64,000 nucleotides of DNA from Sorangium sp051521495 (GCF_051521495.1 NZ_CP150355.1:2046001-2110000); one strand, 5' to 3'. Positions 1 through 9,069 are shown, counted from the stretch's first letter. Numbers and translations are program-made. The notes: generated by a model not told the origin, from the sequence alone.

Positions 1-224
1 GGCGTACGCACGGCCTCGTCGGCCAGCTCGGCGTCACGACCGCAGGCATGGATGGCCCCGCGCTCATGGGACTTCCCACGATGTATCTCACCGAGGCGCC
101 GAACGTGCGCATGCGGGAGTGGGTCGGCGCGGTGCCGGGATACCAAGAGATCGTGCGCGAAAGCGGTTATCTCGAGCGCGTCCGCCGCGTGCTGTCCGCG
201 TGGGCCGCGCCGGTAACCGAGTAA
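1..224 (+). CDS. C-terminal end of an unidentified protein (5' end outside the window)
   Basis: An open frame enters from the left edge (first complete codon at 3) and ends at TAA 222-224. It gives about 73 residues rich in coherent hydrophobic and charged patches, including GLVGQLG, GLPTMYLTE and a C-terminal helix ending LSAWAAPVTE. Codon use fits the neighbouring genes. A GLPTxYLTE-type loop near the C-terminus can occur in glycosyltransferase-like proteins, but I do not recognise the family. The gene is cut by the window edge. About 275 bases without a gene follow before the kinase operon. Confidence 0.55.
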   Translation, partial: RTHGLVGQLGVTTAGMDGPALMGLPTMYLTEAPNVRMREWVGAVPGYQEIVRESGYLERVRRVLSAWAAPVTE

Positions 225-500
225 GAGGTAAGCCAGTGGGCGCGCCGGCGCCTGGACCCGTCGACCCGCGAAGCCGGACATTCGCGTCGGCTGTGGGTCG
301 GGAAAATCCTGTTGCAGAAATGAAATGAACTACGTACCGTCTGCGTCTGAAGGGCATCGCCATGCGCCTGTCCTCGCCCCCTCGGGTGCATCCGATGGTG
401 CGCCTGGCGACGCTCCTGCTGTGGAGGGGGCGCGGATGACGCACGCTCTTGGATTCGACCGTTGGTTGGCTCGGATACGGCCTGTCGCGCCGAACGCCTG

Positions 501-2732
501 ATGCTGGTCTCCGGTCCTGGCTCCCAGCCCCCATTGCCTCTCCGGCGGCGCACGGGCGTTCACCTCGGCATCGGCGTCAAGCTCGCCGCAGCGACCGTGG
601 TGGTCCTCACCAGCGTTACCGTGCTGGTCGCCAATCAGGTGATCCAGAAGACGCGAGATGACCTCGTGTCGGCGAAGGCGAACGCCGCTTCGATGATGGC
701 GGATCTGCTCTCAGGGGCCTTGACCGCGCCGCTCGATTTCGGCGATCGGGACGCGGCGCAGGGCGATCTCGACGAGCTCCGGTCGAACCGCGCGCTCATC
801 GCCGCGGCCGCGTGGGGCAGCGACGCCGAGCCCGTCGCCAAGATCGGTCAGCCGGAAGGCAGCCTGTCGGCGTTCACCAGGCGCGGCGCCGAGAACCAGG
901 TCCTCGAGCGCGAGATACGCGTCGCCCGCCCGATCGTGCGCGACGACGGCCGGCGCCTCGGGACGCTCGTCCTCGTCTTCTCCCTCGAGCCCGAGAACGC
1001 CGCGTTCGCCGCGGCGCGCCGCAACATCCTCGAGTTCGCGGGGATCGTCGGCGCGATGACGGCCTTCCTGCTCCTCGCGTTCGCGAGGTGGCAGATCGTG
1101 CGTCCGCTCTCGCGGCTCGTCGACGCCGCGCGGCGCGTCGGCCAGGGGGACCGCGCCGTCCGCGTGAACGTCCGCACGAGCGACGAGCTCGGCCGGCTCG
1201 CCGACGTCTTCAATGCGATGAGCTCGGCCATCATCGAGCGCGAGGGGAAGCTCGAGATGGCCACGAAGAGCCTCCGCGAGCTCTTCGACAACATGCGCGA
1301 GGCCATCGTGGCCTTCGGCCCCGACGGCCGGCTGGGCAGCGAGGTGTCGAGAGAAGCCAGGCAGATCTTCGGCGAGCGCGCCGCGGCGGGCAACCACGTC
1401 GCGGAGCTCCTCTACCGTGGCGGGCCGCTCTGCGTCGAGAGCCAGGCGCTCCGGCAGTGGGTCGACGCGGCGTTCGACGCGGAGGCCGACGTCTTCCCGG
1501 AGATCGCCGAGCTCGCCCCGCGCGAGGTGTGGTTCGAGCGCGCGCCGGGCGATCGCAGGTTCCTGCGGCTCGAGTTCTGCCCCATCGTCTCAGGCGAGAA
1601 GCTCGCGCGCGTCATGCTGCTCGCGACCGACCAGACCGAGCTCAGGCGCCTCGCGGAGAGCGTCAAGACCAAGGACGAGGAGCACGCGCGCCAGATCGCG
1701 GCCATGCGCCGCCTCATCGCCGGCGGCGGCCAGGTCTTCGTCCGCTTCATCGAGATCTCGCGCGAGCGCGTGGCCCGGTGCAATGAGATCCTGAAGCCCG
1801 GCGGGCAGCTCTGCGCCTCGGACATCGACGAGCTCTTGCAGCAGCTGCACACCATGAAGGGCGAGGCCCGGTCCTTCGATCTGGAGCGACTCGCGGACGA
1901 GATCATGACGCTCGAGGACGAGCTCTCCATGGCCCAGGCGCGCGCGCGCTCGGAGGACAGGCCCTCGTCCGAGGGGACCTCGGTGTCGTGGCGATCGCGG
2001 CTCGCGCGCGTCGCGGACGAGCTCACGCGCGCGCAGGAGACGTTCGTCGACGCCTCGCCCGTCGGCAGCGCCATCCTCGACCAGATCACGGTCCGCCGCA
2101 CGGACGTCACCCGGCTCGGCGAGCTCCTCGGCGCGCAGGGCGGCGAGGCCGCCGAGATCGTCCGCCGCCTCGCGGCCAGGCCGTTCGGCGAGGTGCTCGC
2201 GCCGCTCGTCGAGCGCGTCCCCTGCTGGGCCGAGAAGGAGGGCAAGCGCGCCCGCCTCGAGATCGACGGTCGCGAGGCCTCCATTCCTTCGGATCTCGCC
2301 CGCTTGCTCCCGGGCGTGCTCCTCCACCTCGTGCGGAACGCGATCGCCCACGGCATCGAGCGCCCCGACGCGCGCGTCCGGATCGGCAAGCCCGAGATCG
2401 GCGTGATCCGCGCCATCTGCGTCGAGGATCGGCCGCTGCCCACGCTCATCGTCGAGGACGACGGCCAGGGCATCGACTTCGGCGCACTCGCGACGAGCGC
2501 CGGCGTCGACCCGAAGGATCTGCGCCAGACACGCGAGCTCCTGTTCGCCCCTGGCGTGAGCACGAAGGGCGACGTGAGCGACCTCGCGGGCCGCGGCGTC
2601 GGCCTCTCCGCGGTCCGCGCCGATCTCCTCTCGGTCGGCTGGCTCATCGAGGTGGACGCGTCGCGCCGGACCGGCACGGCGTTCGTGATCCGCCCCAGCG
2701 CGCAGGCTGTCCCTCTCAGCAACGGAGAATGA
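501..2732 (+). CDS. Membrane sensor histidine kinase with HAMP, PAS-like, HPt-like and HATPase domains
   Basis: A membrane-bound sensor kinase that probably phosphorylates the receiver encoded next to it. Counting from ATG 501 it has 743 residues. TM1 lies near 22-46 and TM2 near 175-195, flanking a periplasmic sensor region, followed by HAMP (about 197-250) and a PAS-like region (about 255-390). The phosphoacceptor looks like an HPt histidine, as in CheA, in HTMKGEARSF with His450. A normal DHp H-box is not evident. The ATPase domain shows an N-box (HLVRNAIAHGIE, Asn613), DDGQGI and GRGVGLS. There is no C-terminal CheW-like domain. The frame also allows a TTG start at 462. No clear ribosome site favours either start; ATG was chosen. 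The gene heads an operon whose later genes overlap by 4 bases. Confidence 0.85.
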   Translation: MLVSGPGSQPPLPLRRRTGVHLGIGVKLAAATVVVLTSVTVLVANQVIQKTRDDLVSAKANAASMMADLLSGALTAPLDFGDRDAAQGDLDELRSNRALIAAAAWGSDAEPVAKIGQPEGSLSAFTRRGAENQVLEREIRVARPIVRDDGRRLGTLVLVFSLEPENAAFAAARRNILEFAGIVGAMTAFLLLAFARWQIVRPLSRLVDAARRVGQGDRAVRVNVRTSDELGRLADVFNAMSSAIIEREGKLEMATKSLRELFDNMREAIVAFGPDGRLGSEVSREARQIFGERAAAGNHVAELLYRGGPLCVESQALRQWVDAAFDAEADVFPEIAELAPREVWFERAPGDRRFLRLEFCPIVSGEKLARVMLLATDQTELRRLAESVKTKDEEHARQIAAMRRLIAGGGQVFVRFIEISRERVARCNEILKPGGQLCASDIDELLQQLHTMKGEARSFDLERLADEIMTLEDELSMAQARARSEDRPSSEGTSVSWRSRLARVADELTRAQETFVDASPVGSAILDQITVRRTDVTRLGELLGAQGGEAAEIVRRLAARPFGEVLAPLVERVPCWAEKEGKRARLEIDGREASIPSDLARLLPGVLLHLVRNAIAHGIERPDARVRIGKPEIGVIRAICVEDRPLPTLIVEDDGQGIDFGALATSAGVDPKDLRQTRELLFAPGVSTKGDVSDLAGRGVGLSAVRADLLSVGWLIEVDASRRTGTAFVIRPSAQAVPLSNGE

Positions 2733-2736
2733 CTCG

Positions 2737-3147
2737 ATGTCACAAGGCGGACGCATCCTGGTCATCGACGACAGCGAGATCGTGCTGATGCGGATCCGCG
2801 TCGAGCTGTCGAGCGCGGGCTACGAGGTCGTCACGACGACGCAGCTCGTGGGCACGGCGCGCCACCTGCGCGGCTGCGATCTCGTCATCGTCGACTTCTT
2901 CATGCCGGGCCTCGACGGCGCCGCGGTCCTCACCTCGCTCAAGGCCGCGGTGCCCGACGGCGAGAGGCCGCCGCTCTTCTACCTCTACACCACGGACGCC
3001 GAGGCCGGAGCGCGGTACGCGGAGCTCGGCTTCGACGGTGTCTTCAGCAGGAAAGGCGATCTGCTCGCCCTCACCCCGCAGGTGCAAGCGGCGCTCCGCA
3101 TACGCAAGCTCGCCGGCCTGTCGCGCGGAAAGGAACGCAAGACGTGA
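2737..3147 (+). CDS. Single-domain response regulator (CheY-like receiver)
   Basis: A 136-residue stand-alone receiver and probable phosphorylation partner of the kinase whose stop is four bases upstream. It carries the acidic pair Asp11-Asp12 after LVI, the phosphoacceptor Asp53 in LVIVDFFMPG, a Thr pair near residue 81 (YLYTTD) and the conserved Lys in FSRKGD. There is no output domain, so it must act through protein contact or within a phosphorelay. Its last bases overlap the next start (GTGA), indicating translational coupling. Confidence 0.9.
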   Translation: MSQGGRILVIDDSEIVLMRIRVELSSAGYEVVTTTQLVGTARHLRGCDLVIVDFFMPGLDGAAVLTSLKAAVPDGERPPLFYLYTTDAEAGARYAELGFDGVFSRKGDLLALTPQVQAALRIRKLAGLSRGKERKT

Positions 3148-3719
3148 CGCTCCGCCGGCGCGCCCTCGTGATCGGCCTCTTCGCCGCGGCCGTGCTCGTC
3201 CCGTGCCATGTCATGGCGGAGCCGGCGACGGCGCCGTTCGCCGTGCAAGCGGAGATCGTCACGCGCATCCTGCCGTACGACAGGGGCTTCCCGGAGCGGG
3301 TGAAGGGCCAGGTCTCTTTCCTGCTGCTCGCGCGGGCGGGCGACGCGGACTCGGCGAGCGCCGCGCTCCAGATGAGAAGGGCGCTGACGGACATCGGGAA
3401 GGTGCGTGACAAGCCGATCCGCGTGGAGAGCGCCGAGTACTCGAGCGCGTCCGAGCTCGCGGCGACGTGCCGCGCGCACGACATCAACGTCGTGTACATC
3501 TCCTCGGGGCTCGCCAGGGACGTCGCGGCGATACGCGGCGCGCTTGTCGACACCGGCATCCTGAGCTTCGCGGCCGTGGAGCCCTATGTCTCGCAGGGGG
3601 CCGTGCTCGGCGTCGACGTCGCGGACGGCAAGCCGCGCATGAGCATCAACCTCGCGCAGGCCCGGGCCCAGCTCATCGATTTCCCCGCTCCCATCCTCAA
3701 ACTGGCAAGGATTTACTGA
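3144..3719 (+). CDS. YfiR-family (DUF4154-like) periplasmic protein
   Basis: A 191-residue secreted protein. The N-terminus (RRR followed by a hydrophobic stretch, then HVMAEPA) is a signal peptide. The mature part shows the YfiR/HmsC layout: an N-terminal 'KAEIVTRIL' type helix (here VQAEIVTRILPY), a Rossmann-like middle with NVVYISSG, and a C-terminal VLGVDVADGKPRMSINLAQA that matches the 'FxxxxGKVRFEINL' ending of the family. YfiR proteins repress a membrane partner in the periplasm, and related genes often sit beside TonB receptors and sensor kinases. GTG 3144 overlaps the preceding stop by 4 bases. The gene probably links the outer-membrane receptor to the kinase, which is inference. Confidence 0.75.
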   Translation: MTLRRRALVIGLFAAAVLVPCHVMAEPATAPFAVQAEIVTRILPYDRGFPERVKGQVSFLLLARAGDADSASAALQMRRALTDIGKVRDKPIRVESAEYSSASELAATCRAHDINVVYISSGLARDVAAIRGALVDTGILSFAAVEPYVSQGAVLGVDVADGKPRMSINLAQARAQLIDFPAPILKLARIY

Positions 3720-3720
3720 G

Positions 3721-6156
3721 TTGAGCTCGACCCGTCTCCCACTGCTCTGCGCCGCGTCGCTCGCGTGGTCGACCCTCGCCTCGCGCGAGGCGCGGGCCGA
3801 GGACGTCAGCTCGCTCCTCGAGATCCTCGAAGAGAACGTCGTGTCGGGCGCCTCGCGCTCCGCGGAGCGCGAGAGCGACGCGCCCGCCATGTCGTCGGTG
3901 ATCACCGGTGCCCAGCTCAAGCTCTTCGGGATATCGCGCCTCGCCGACGCGCTCACCTTCCTCGCGAGCGGCTTCTTCGCGCACGACCGCATGTCGGTCC
4001 CGGAGGTCGGCGCGCGCGGGGTCGCCCTGACCCGGGACTCGAACAGCCACGTCCTGATCGTGCTCGACGGCATGGTCGTGAACGAGCAGGGCGGCGGCGC
4101 CGTCTTCCTGCACGATATCCCGATCGAGATCGTCGACCACATCGAGGTGGTCCTGGGCCCTGGCTCCGTGCTCTACGGCGCGCAGGCCATGCTGGGGGTC
4201 ATCAACGTCGTCACGAAGAAGGCCGCCGATCTCCAGGGCCTCCGCGCCTCCCTGATGCTCGGGGCGTCGCCGCCGCTCGACGAGTCCGGGAACATCAAGG
4301 CGCCGGCCCTCGACGGCGTCGGGGGCGAGCGCTCGGCGGCGCTCGGCTTCGGGCGCCGCTTCACGCTGCTCGGGCAGCCCGCGGGCGTGGTGGCGTCGGT
4401 CGACCTGCAGCGCTTCGAGGGGCCCGACGTGAGCTTCCCGAAGCAACGGCTCCCGGCCGGGCCCGGCGGCGCGCCCGCCATGGATCTCGGCTCGCACGCC
4501 GAGCCCGGCATGTGGGGCGGCCCGGTGAAAGAGCAGTGGTTTCGCAGCAAGACGGGTGCGTACGTCCGCTTCGAGGCCGGCGATCTCAGCGCCTCCGCGC
4601 AGGCGACGCGCTCGACGTGGGCAGTGCCCTTCATGGATCTCCACGAGAACCGCGTCGGGGCGTATGACGACGCGCGCAACGACAACACGCAGTCGCTCAT
4701 CCTGACCAGCGTGCGCTACCGCGCCCGCTTGAGCGAGCGGCTCGAGGGCGTGGCGCGCGGGTACTTCGGCTACAGCCGGATCGAGCGCTCGCGCCACGTG
4801 GTGGGCCACGACCCGCTCGTGCCGCACGTGCCGCTCAACGTGCTCGATCCCGAGCAGTGCCCGCGCGGCCCGGACGGGCCTTGCCGGAAAGAGGCGCTGT
4901 TCCTCTCCCGCTGGGTCGGGCTGGAGCTCCAGGCGCGGTACGACTGGGCGGGCTACGGCGCCTTCTCGACCATGGCGGGCGTCGATGGGCGCCTTCGCAC
5001 GTCGGCCTACGAGCTCGTCGCGTTCGACGAGCTCACGGGGAAGAGCTATGGCTCGAACCCGGAGCGCACGCGCTGGCACGGCGGCGGACACCGTCTCGAG
5101 GACGAGGCGGCGCTCGGGGCTTACGTGCAGCAGACGCTGCGCCCCGTCCGGCCCCTCTCGCTCAACGCGGGGATCCGGGTCGACCTCGACTCACGTATCC
5201 CGCTCGAGTACGTGCCGAACGCGATCTCGCCGCGCGCCGCGCTGATCGTCACGCCGGACGAGCGCGTGTCGCTCAAGCTCATCTACTCGAGCGCGTTCCG
5301 CGCGCCGAGCTTCGTCGAGCTCTACACCTTGGCCGGCAGGCTCCTGCCGAACCCGAACGGCCTCAAGCCGGAGAACGTGTCGTCGGTGGAGGCGGTCTCG
5401 TCGTTCCGGACCGGCGCGTACTCCTTCACGGCCGGCGGCTTCTACTCGGACTGGCAGGATGTCATCGAGCTCCAGATCGTGAAGGCCCAGGCGCCCAGCG
5501 TCTCGAGCTACAACAACGTACCGGGCATCGAGAACTACGGCGCGAACCTCGGCTTCGAGGCGAGCTTCCTCGAGCGGAAGCTGCGCGTCGGCGCGAACTC
5601 CACGTTCGCCATGACGCGACGCCGCATGTCGGAGCAGCAGATCGCCCGGAACGCGCGGTTCGGCACCGGCGACGACGTCCCCATCACGGTCGCGCCGCAG
5701 GTGTACGGCAACGCTCGCGTGTCGTACGAGATCGGCTCCGGCGCCGTTTCCTTGGCGGCCGCGTACATGGGCCGGCGGATCGCCGACCAGGCGTACTATG
5801 GCGGCGATCCGTCGAACATCGCGCCTCGCCCCGAGGTGCCGCCGCAGCTGGAGCTCCGCGCGGCGTTGACGGGCGCGATACCCTGGGTGAAGGGCGCCGA
5901 GTACACGCTCGGCGGGCAATACGCGTTCTCGGCCCATGAGCCTTATGTCGTCGGGCCCAACCAGGGGCAGCCGCGCTACCTCGTCGAGCACGGCCCCACC
6001 GCGGATTTCGCGCTCAAGAACCGCCTCACGCTCTTCGCCGGGATCGAGCTCCACCTCGACGACGACGACGCCGCAGGCAGCCCGGCCGCGGCGGCCGATC
6101 CCTCCGCTTCCGCTTCCGCGACGGCCGGGCGCGCGCGCCCCGGAGCTCCACTGTGA
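3721..6156 (+). CDS. TonB-dependent outer-membrane receptor
   Basis: An 811-residue outer-membrane beta-barrel receptor. A signal peptide ends near AREARA. The plug domain (about 45-160) has LLEILEENVVSGASR, resembling a TonB box/plug start, and the classic VEVVLGPGSVLYGAQAMLGVINVVTKK. The barrel covers the remainder. It shows the usual motifs, including SAFRAPSFVELY and a 'GLKPENVSSVE' segment. The C-terminus has a Ser/Ala/Pro-rich tail (about 780-811) after the last strand, which is unusual because such barrels normally end in an aromatic residue. The TTG start at 3721 is supported by AAGGA upstream. The substrate is unknown. Location in an operon with a kinase, receiver and YfiR homologue suggests a sensory receptor as much as an uptake one. 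Confidence 0.88.
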   Translation: MSSTRLPLLCAASLAWSTLASREARAEDVSSLLEILEENVVSGASRSAERESDAPAMSSVITGAQLKLFGISRLADALTFLASGFFAHDRMSVPEVGARGVALTRDSNSHVLIVLDGMVVNEQGGGAVFLHDIPIEIVDHIEVVLGPGSVLYGAQAMLGVINVVTKKAADLQGLRASLMLGASPPLDESGNIKAPALDGVGGERSAALGFGRRFTLLGQPAGVVASVDLQRFEGPDVSFPKQRLPAGPGGAPAMDLGSHAEPGMWGGPVKEQWFRSKTGAYVRFEAGDLSASAQATRSTWAVPFMDLHENRVGAYDDARNDNTQSLILTSVRYRARLSERLEGVARGYFGYSRIERSRHVVGHDPLVPHVPLNVLDPEQCPRGPDGPCRKEALFLSRWVGLELQARYDWAGYGAFSTMAGVDGRLRTSAYELVAFDELTGKSYGSNPERTRWHGGGHRLEDEAALGAYVQQTLRPVRPLSLNAGIRVDLDSRIPLEYVPNAISPRAALIVTPDERVSLKLIYSSAFRAPSFVELYTLAGRLLPNPNGLKPENVSSVEAVSSFRTGAYSFTAGGFYSDWQDVIELQIVKAQAPSVSSYNNVPGIENYGANLGFEASFLERKLRVGANSTFAMTRRRMSEQQIARNARFGTGDDVPITVAPQVYGNARVSYEIGSGAVSLAAAYMGRRIADQAYYGGDPSNIAPRPEVPPQLELRAALTGAIPWVKGAEYTLGGQYAFSAHEPYVVGPNQGQPRYLVEHGPTADFALKNRLTLFAGIELHLDDDDAAGSPAAAADPSASASATAGRARPGAPL

Positions 6157-6458
6157 AGATCACACGCTTTCCCTCGCTCCTCATCGGCCTGTCGGCCATG
6201 ACAGGCCTCATGGCGGGTGGCTGCATCGAGGTCGGCCACCCCATCGAGGTGGGCTGCTTCATCGAGGTCGACAACCCGAACTGCTACGAGATGGGCGCTG
6301 CCACGAGCGCCGCTCACGGGAGCGGGGCCGCCTCGACGGGCGGCGCTGGCGGTGACGGCGGCGCGGGCGCGAGCGCCGATGGCGGAGGCGGCGACGGCGG
6401 CGCGGGTGGCGACGGCGGCGCGGGTGGCGACGGCGGCGCGGGCGGCGTCGGGCGGTGA
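6153..6458 (+). CDS. Small Gly/Ala/Asp-rich lipoprotein
   Basis: A 101-residue secreted lipoprotein. The signal peptide ends in LMAGGC with Cys24. The mature N-terminus has a short imperfect duplication (IEVGHPIEVGCFIEVDNPNC). The C-terminal half is low-complexity GGAGGDGGAG repeats. It overlaps the stop of the TonB receptor (GTGA at 6153) and so closes the sensory operon. Function is unknown. The Gly-rich segment is a common surface linker in Sorangium-type lipoproteins. Confidence 0.7.
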   Translation: MKITRFPSLLIGLSAMTGLMAGGCIEVGHPIEVGCFIEVDNPNCYEMGAATSAAHGSGAASTGGAGGDGGAGASADGGGGDGGAGGDGGAGGDGGAGGVGR

Positions 6459-6459
6459 T

Positions 6460-6477
6460 CGCGGTCGGGCGACCGCG
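6460..6477 (+). terminator. Hairpin directly after the sensory operon
   Basis: A perfect 8-bp inverted repeat (CGCGGTCG at 6460-6467 and CGACCGCG at 6470-6477) begins two bases after the stop of the last operon gene. The two-base gap means the real loop would open one or two pairs. There is no T-run after it, so an intrinsic terminator is only possible. It may instead protect the mRNA 3' end. Confidence 0.3.
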
Positions 6478-6722
6478 GCGGCTCTCGCGCCATCACGGTG
6501 GATCGCGTCAGCCTTTCGGCTACATGAGGGGCCGAATCGCCCACCGTGGAGTTGTCTCCGACGGCCCCCTACCGCCGATTGGCATGCTCTCAGGCAGGAA
6601 CTGGCACGGTCGGCATCGCTACTACCGAGGACATAAAAGGCATTGACAGCCGATTTTGATTCGCCTAGTCGTAATATTGCGGTTGGATTGGATTGCTGTG
6701 TCCTGTTCGCGGAGGGGGGATC

Positions 6723-7829
6723 GTGCGCTATCGATATATCTCTGGCGGTGTTCTCTTGGCGACGGGCGTGCTTGCGTGCAGCAAGGCCGACAGCACGGCG
6801 GAAGACGCGGTGCGCATCGCGTACATCACCCACAACAAGTGCAATCGGTTTCACGACCTGGGCCGCGCGGGCGCGGCGCAGGCGGGGAGCGAGCTGTCGA
6901 GCACGAGCGAGCGGCCGGTCGAGGTGATGGTCCTGGACCCTGAATGTCCCGAGCTCACGGATGCCGGCGAGCCGCTCGACCCCGACGATTCCTGCTATTT
7001 TTCCCGGCCGCAGATGAAGGTGCTCCAAGACGTCATCGACATGAAGGTGGATGCGATATCCGTCGATGTCTTCGACGGTGTCTGTGAGAACGACCTCATC
7101 AACGAGGCGGTGGACGCCGGCATCAAGGTCGTCACGTACGGCGGCGACGCCCCGGCCAGCAAGCGCCACACCTACTACGGCATGGACAACAAGGCCGCTG
7201 CCGCCTTCCTCATGGATGCCCTCGCGACCATCAACGGGAAGACCGGCAAGATCGCCTTCCAGACGATGATGGAGGAGGACGAGAACGGCGGCTACACCCC
7301 CACCGCCGCGGGGACCTTCATCGACCGGTCCGCCGGGTTCTCCGAGGCGCTCGCGAAGTACCCGGACATGAAGAACGCGGTGAGCCTCCCCTGCGTCTGC
7401 TGCGACTACGCGAACCCTTTCTGCACGCAGACCGCGGAGGAGGCCCTGGCGAAAGACCCGGAGATCACGGGCTTCTTCTTCTCCTACAGCAAGCTCCTCG
7501 GCGAGCCGGACCTCGCGACGAACGCGCCGACGCTGACCGCGAGAGCGAAGGAGAAGACCATTCACTCGGTGGCGTTCGACACGCTGCCGGAGTACATGGA
7601 TCGCATGCGCGCGGGGTACGTGGACGTGCTGCTCGGTCAGAAGCTGTTTGGCTGGGGCTATGACACCGTCATGCTCGCGTACGACCTGGTCACCACCAAC
7701 CGGCAAGTGAGCGCCTTCACCGACGCTGGCTGGTACGTCGTCTGCCCGAACAACCTGGAGGAGTTCGAGCGCAATACCCAGGCGATGGACTACCGGACGC
7801 CCCTGTCGAAGTGCAGCTTGCTCCCCTGA
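6723..7829 (+). CDS. Periplasmic sugar-binding-type lipoprotein (PBP type I)
   Basis: A 368-residue lipoprotein of the ribose/galactose-binding family. GTG 6723 is chosen because GGAGG at 6711-6715 lies eight bases before it and the product then has a compact signal peptide with lipobox VLAC. The mature part reads RIAYITHNKCNRFHDLG, a middle DAISVDVFDG and VVTYGGDAP, and a C-terminal DVLLGQKLFGWGYD, all typical of the fold. No ABC ATPase or permease gene is near. The next gene, 31 bases downstream, is a PAS-STAS protein, so this binding protein may feed a signalling route instead of transport (inference). Ligand unknown. Confidence 0.8.
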   Translation: MRYRYISGGVLLATGVLACSKADSTAEDAVRIAYITHNKCNRFHDLGRAGAAQAGSELSSTSERPVEVMVLDPECPELTDAGEPLDPDDSCYFSRPQMKVLQDVIDMKVDAISVDVFDGVCENDLINEAVDAGIKVVTYGGDAPASKRHTYYGMDNKAAAAFLMDALATINGKTGKIAFQTMMEEDENGGYTPTAAGTFIDRSAGFSEALAKYPDMKNAVSLPCVCCDYANPFCTQTAEEALAKDPEITGFFFSYSKLLGEPDLATNAPTLTARAKEKTIHSVAFDTLPEYMDRMRAGYVDVLLGQKLFGWGYDTVMLAYDLVTTNRQVSAFTDAGWYVVCPNNLEEFERNTQAMDYRTPLSKCSLLP

Positions 7830-7860
7830 GCCCCCGGGTGCGCGCAGAAAGACCTGCCGG

Positions 7861-9069
7861 ATGAAGGAGACCAGGGCCGAGGCGGAGCAAGACGCGATCG
7901 TCGCGCGAGCCCAGCGGATGCTCGACGCGGCGCCGGTGATCCTGTGTGTCCTTGACATCAAGGAGCGGCGGCTCACCGCACACAACGCGGCGCTCGCGAG
8001 CTCGCTCGGCTGCACGGACGAGGAGCTCTCGACACGCGGCGTTGAAGCGCTCTCGGATCGGATCCATTCGGACGACCTCGCAGGCCTCGCCGCACGCGCG
8101 GAGCGGGTGAAGGGCGCGCGGGACGGCGAGGTGTTCGCGTGCGAGCTGCGGGCGCGAGGCGGCGCGGGCGACGGGCGCACGTTCGCGGTGCGCGCGGAGG
8201 TCTTCACGCGAAACGAGGATGGATCCGCGCGCGAGATCTTCCTGTCGGCGGAGGACGTGACCGAACGAAAGCGCCGCGAGCGGGAACGCCACACGAGAGA
8301 CGCGCTGCTCGCGGCGCTCTGCGACAGCGCCCCTGTCCTCATGTATGCGAAGGACCAGGACGGCGCGTTCCTCCTGGCGAGCCGGGCGTTCGAAGAGCTG
8401 GCCGGCGCGGCCCCGGGCGGGATGATCGGGAAGACCGACAAGGACTTCTTTCCGCCGGAGGTCGCGTCCATCTCCCGCGACGTCGACGGCTTCGTGCGGA
8501 CGAGCGGCGCGCCGCTCGAGGCCGAGGAGACCGCGCCGCACGCCCTCGGCGACAGGACGTTGTATACCATCAAGTTCCCCTTCCGCGGCGAGGGCATCCC
8601 GGAGGGCGCGGTCGCCGGCGTCTCCGTCGATATCACGCGCGTCAAGGCGGCGGAGCGCGATCGCGAGGCGGCGCGGGACGAGCTCATCGCGGTGCAGCAG
8701 CACACGATACGGGAGCTCGTGACGCCGCTCTTGCCGATCGCCGAGGGGGTGCTCGTCATGCCGCTCATCGGCTTCTTCGACAGCGCGCGGGCGAGCCGGA
8801 TCGTCGAGACGCTGCTCCAGGGCGTCGAGAGGCACTCGGCGCGCATCGCGATCATCGATATCACCGGCGTCAAGGCGGTGGACATTCAGGTCGCGGAGAT
8901 GCTGGTGCAGTCCGCGCGCGCCGTCGGGCTGCTCGGCGCCGAGGTCGTGCTCACCGGCATCCAGCCGGCGATCGCGCAGGCGCTCATCGCGCTCGACGTC
9001 GATCTGCGGGGCCTGGTCACGGCGGGGACGCTGCGGAGCGGCATCGCGTATGCGCTGAAGCGAACGTGA
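7861..9069 (+). CDS. PAS-PAS-STAS signalling protein (RsbR-like)
   Basis: A 402-residue cytoplasmic protein. The first PAS domain covers about 20-135 and ends in a PAC-like FLSAEDVTERKRRE. The second covers about 145-265, with GKTDKDFFP and SVDITRVKAAERD. A coiled linker follows, then a C-terminal STAS domain (about 280-398) containing LLPIAEGVLVMPLIG, IDITGVKAVD and LLGAEVVLTG. This is the layout of RsbR stressosome proteins with PAS sensors. The position equivalent to the phosphothreonine in the RsbR 'VVDT' motif is Ile (KAVDI), and the second site is Ala, so control by RsbT-type phosphorylation is doubtful. The gene follows a sugar-binding lipoprotein and resembles a split version of the fused sensor-STAS genes elsewhere in the window. 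Confidence 0.85.
   Translation: MKETRAEAEQDAIVARAQRMLDAAPVILCVLDIKERRLTAHNAALASSLGCTDEELSTRGVEALSDRIHSDDLAGLAARAERVKGARDGEVFACELRARGGAGDGRTFAVRAEVFTRNEDGSAREIFLSAEDVTERKRRERERHTRDALLAALCDSAPVLMYAKDQDGAFLLASRAFEELAGAAPGGMIGKTDKDFFPPEVASISRDVDGFVRTSGAPLEAEETAPHALGDRTLYTIKFPFRGEGIPEGAVAGVSVDITRVKAAERDREAARDELIAVQQHTIRELVTPLLPIAEGVLVMPLIGFFDSARASRIVETLLQGVERHSARIAIIDITGVKAVDIQVAEMLVQSARAVGLLGAEVVLTGIQPAIAQALIALDVDLRGLVTAGTLRSGIAYALKRT

Noticed and set aside
6601..6620. TGGCACG resembling the -24 part of a sigma-54 promoter
   Set aside because: There is no GC at the right distance for the -12 part.
6644..6677. TTGACA followed by TAATAT upstream of the sugar-binding lipoprotein
   Set aside because: The spacing of 22 bases is too long for a standard promoter, so I did not call it although one of the boxes may be real.
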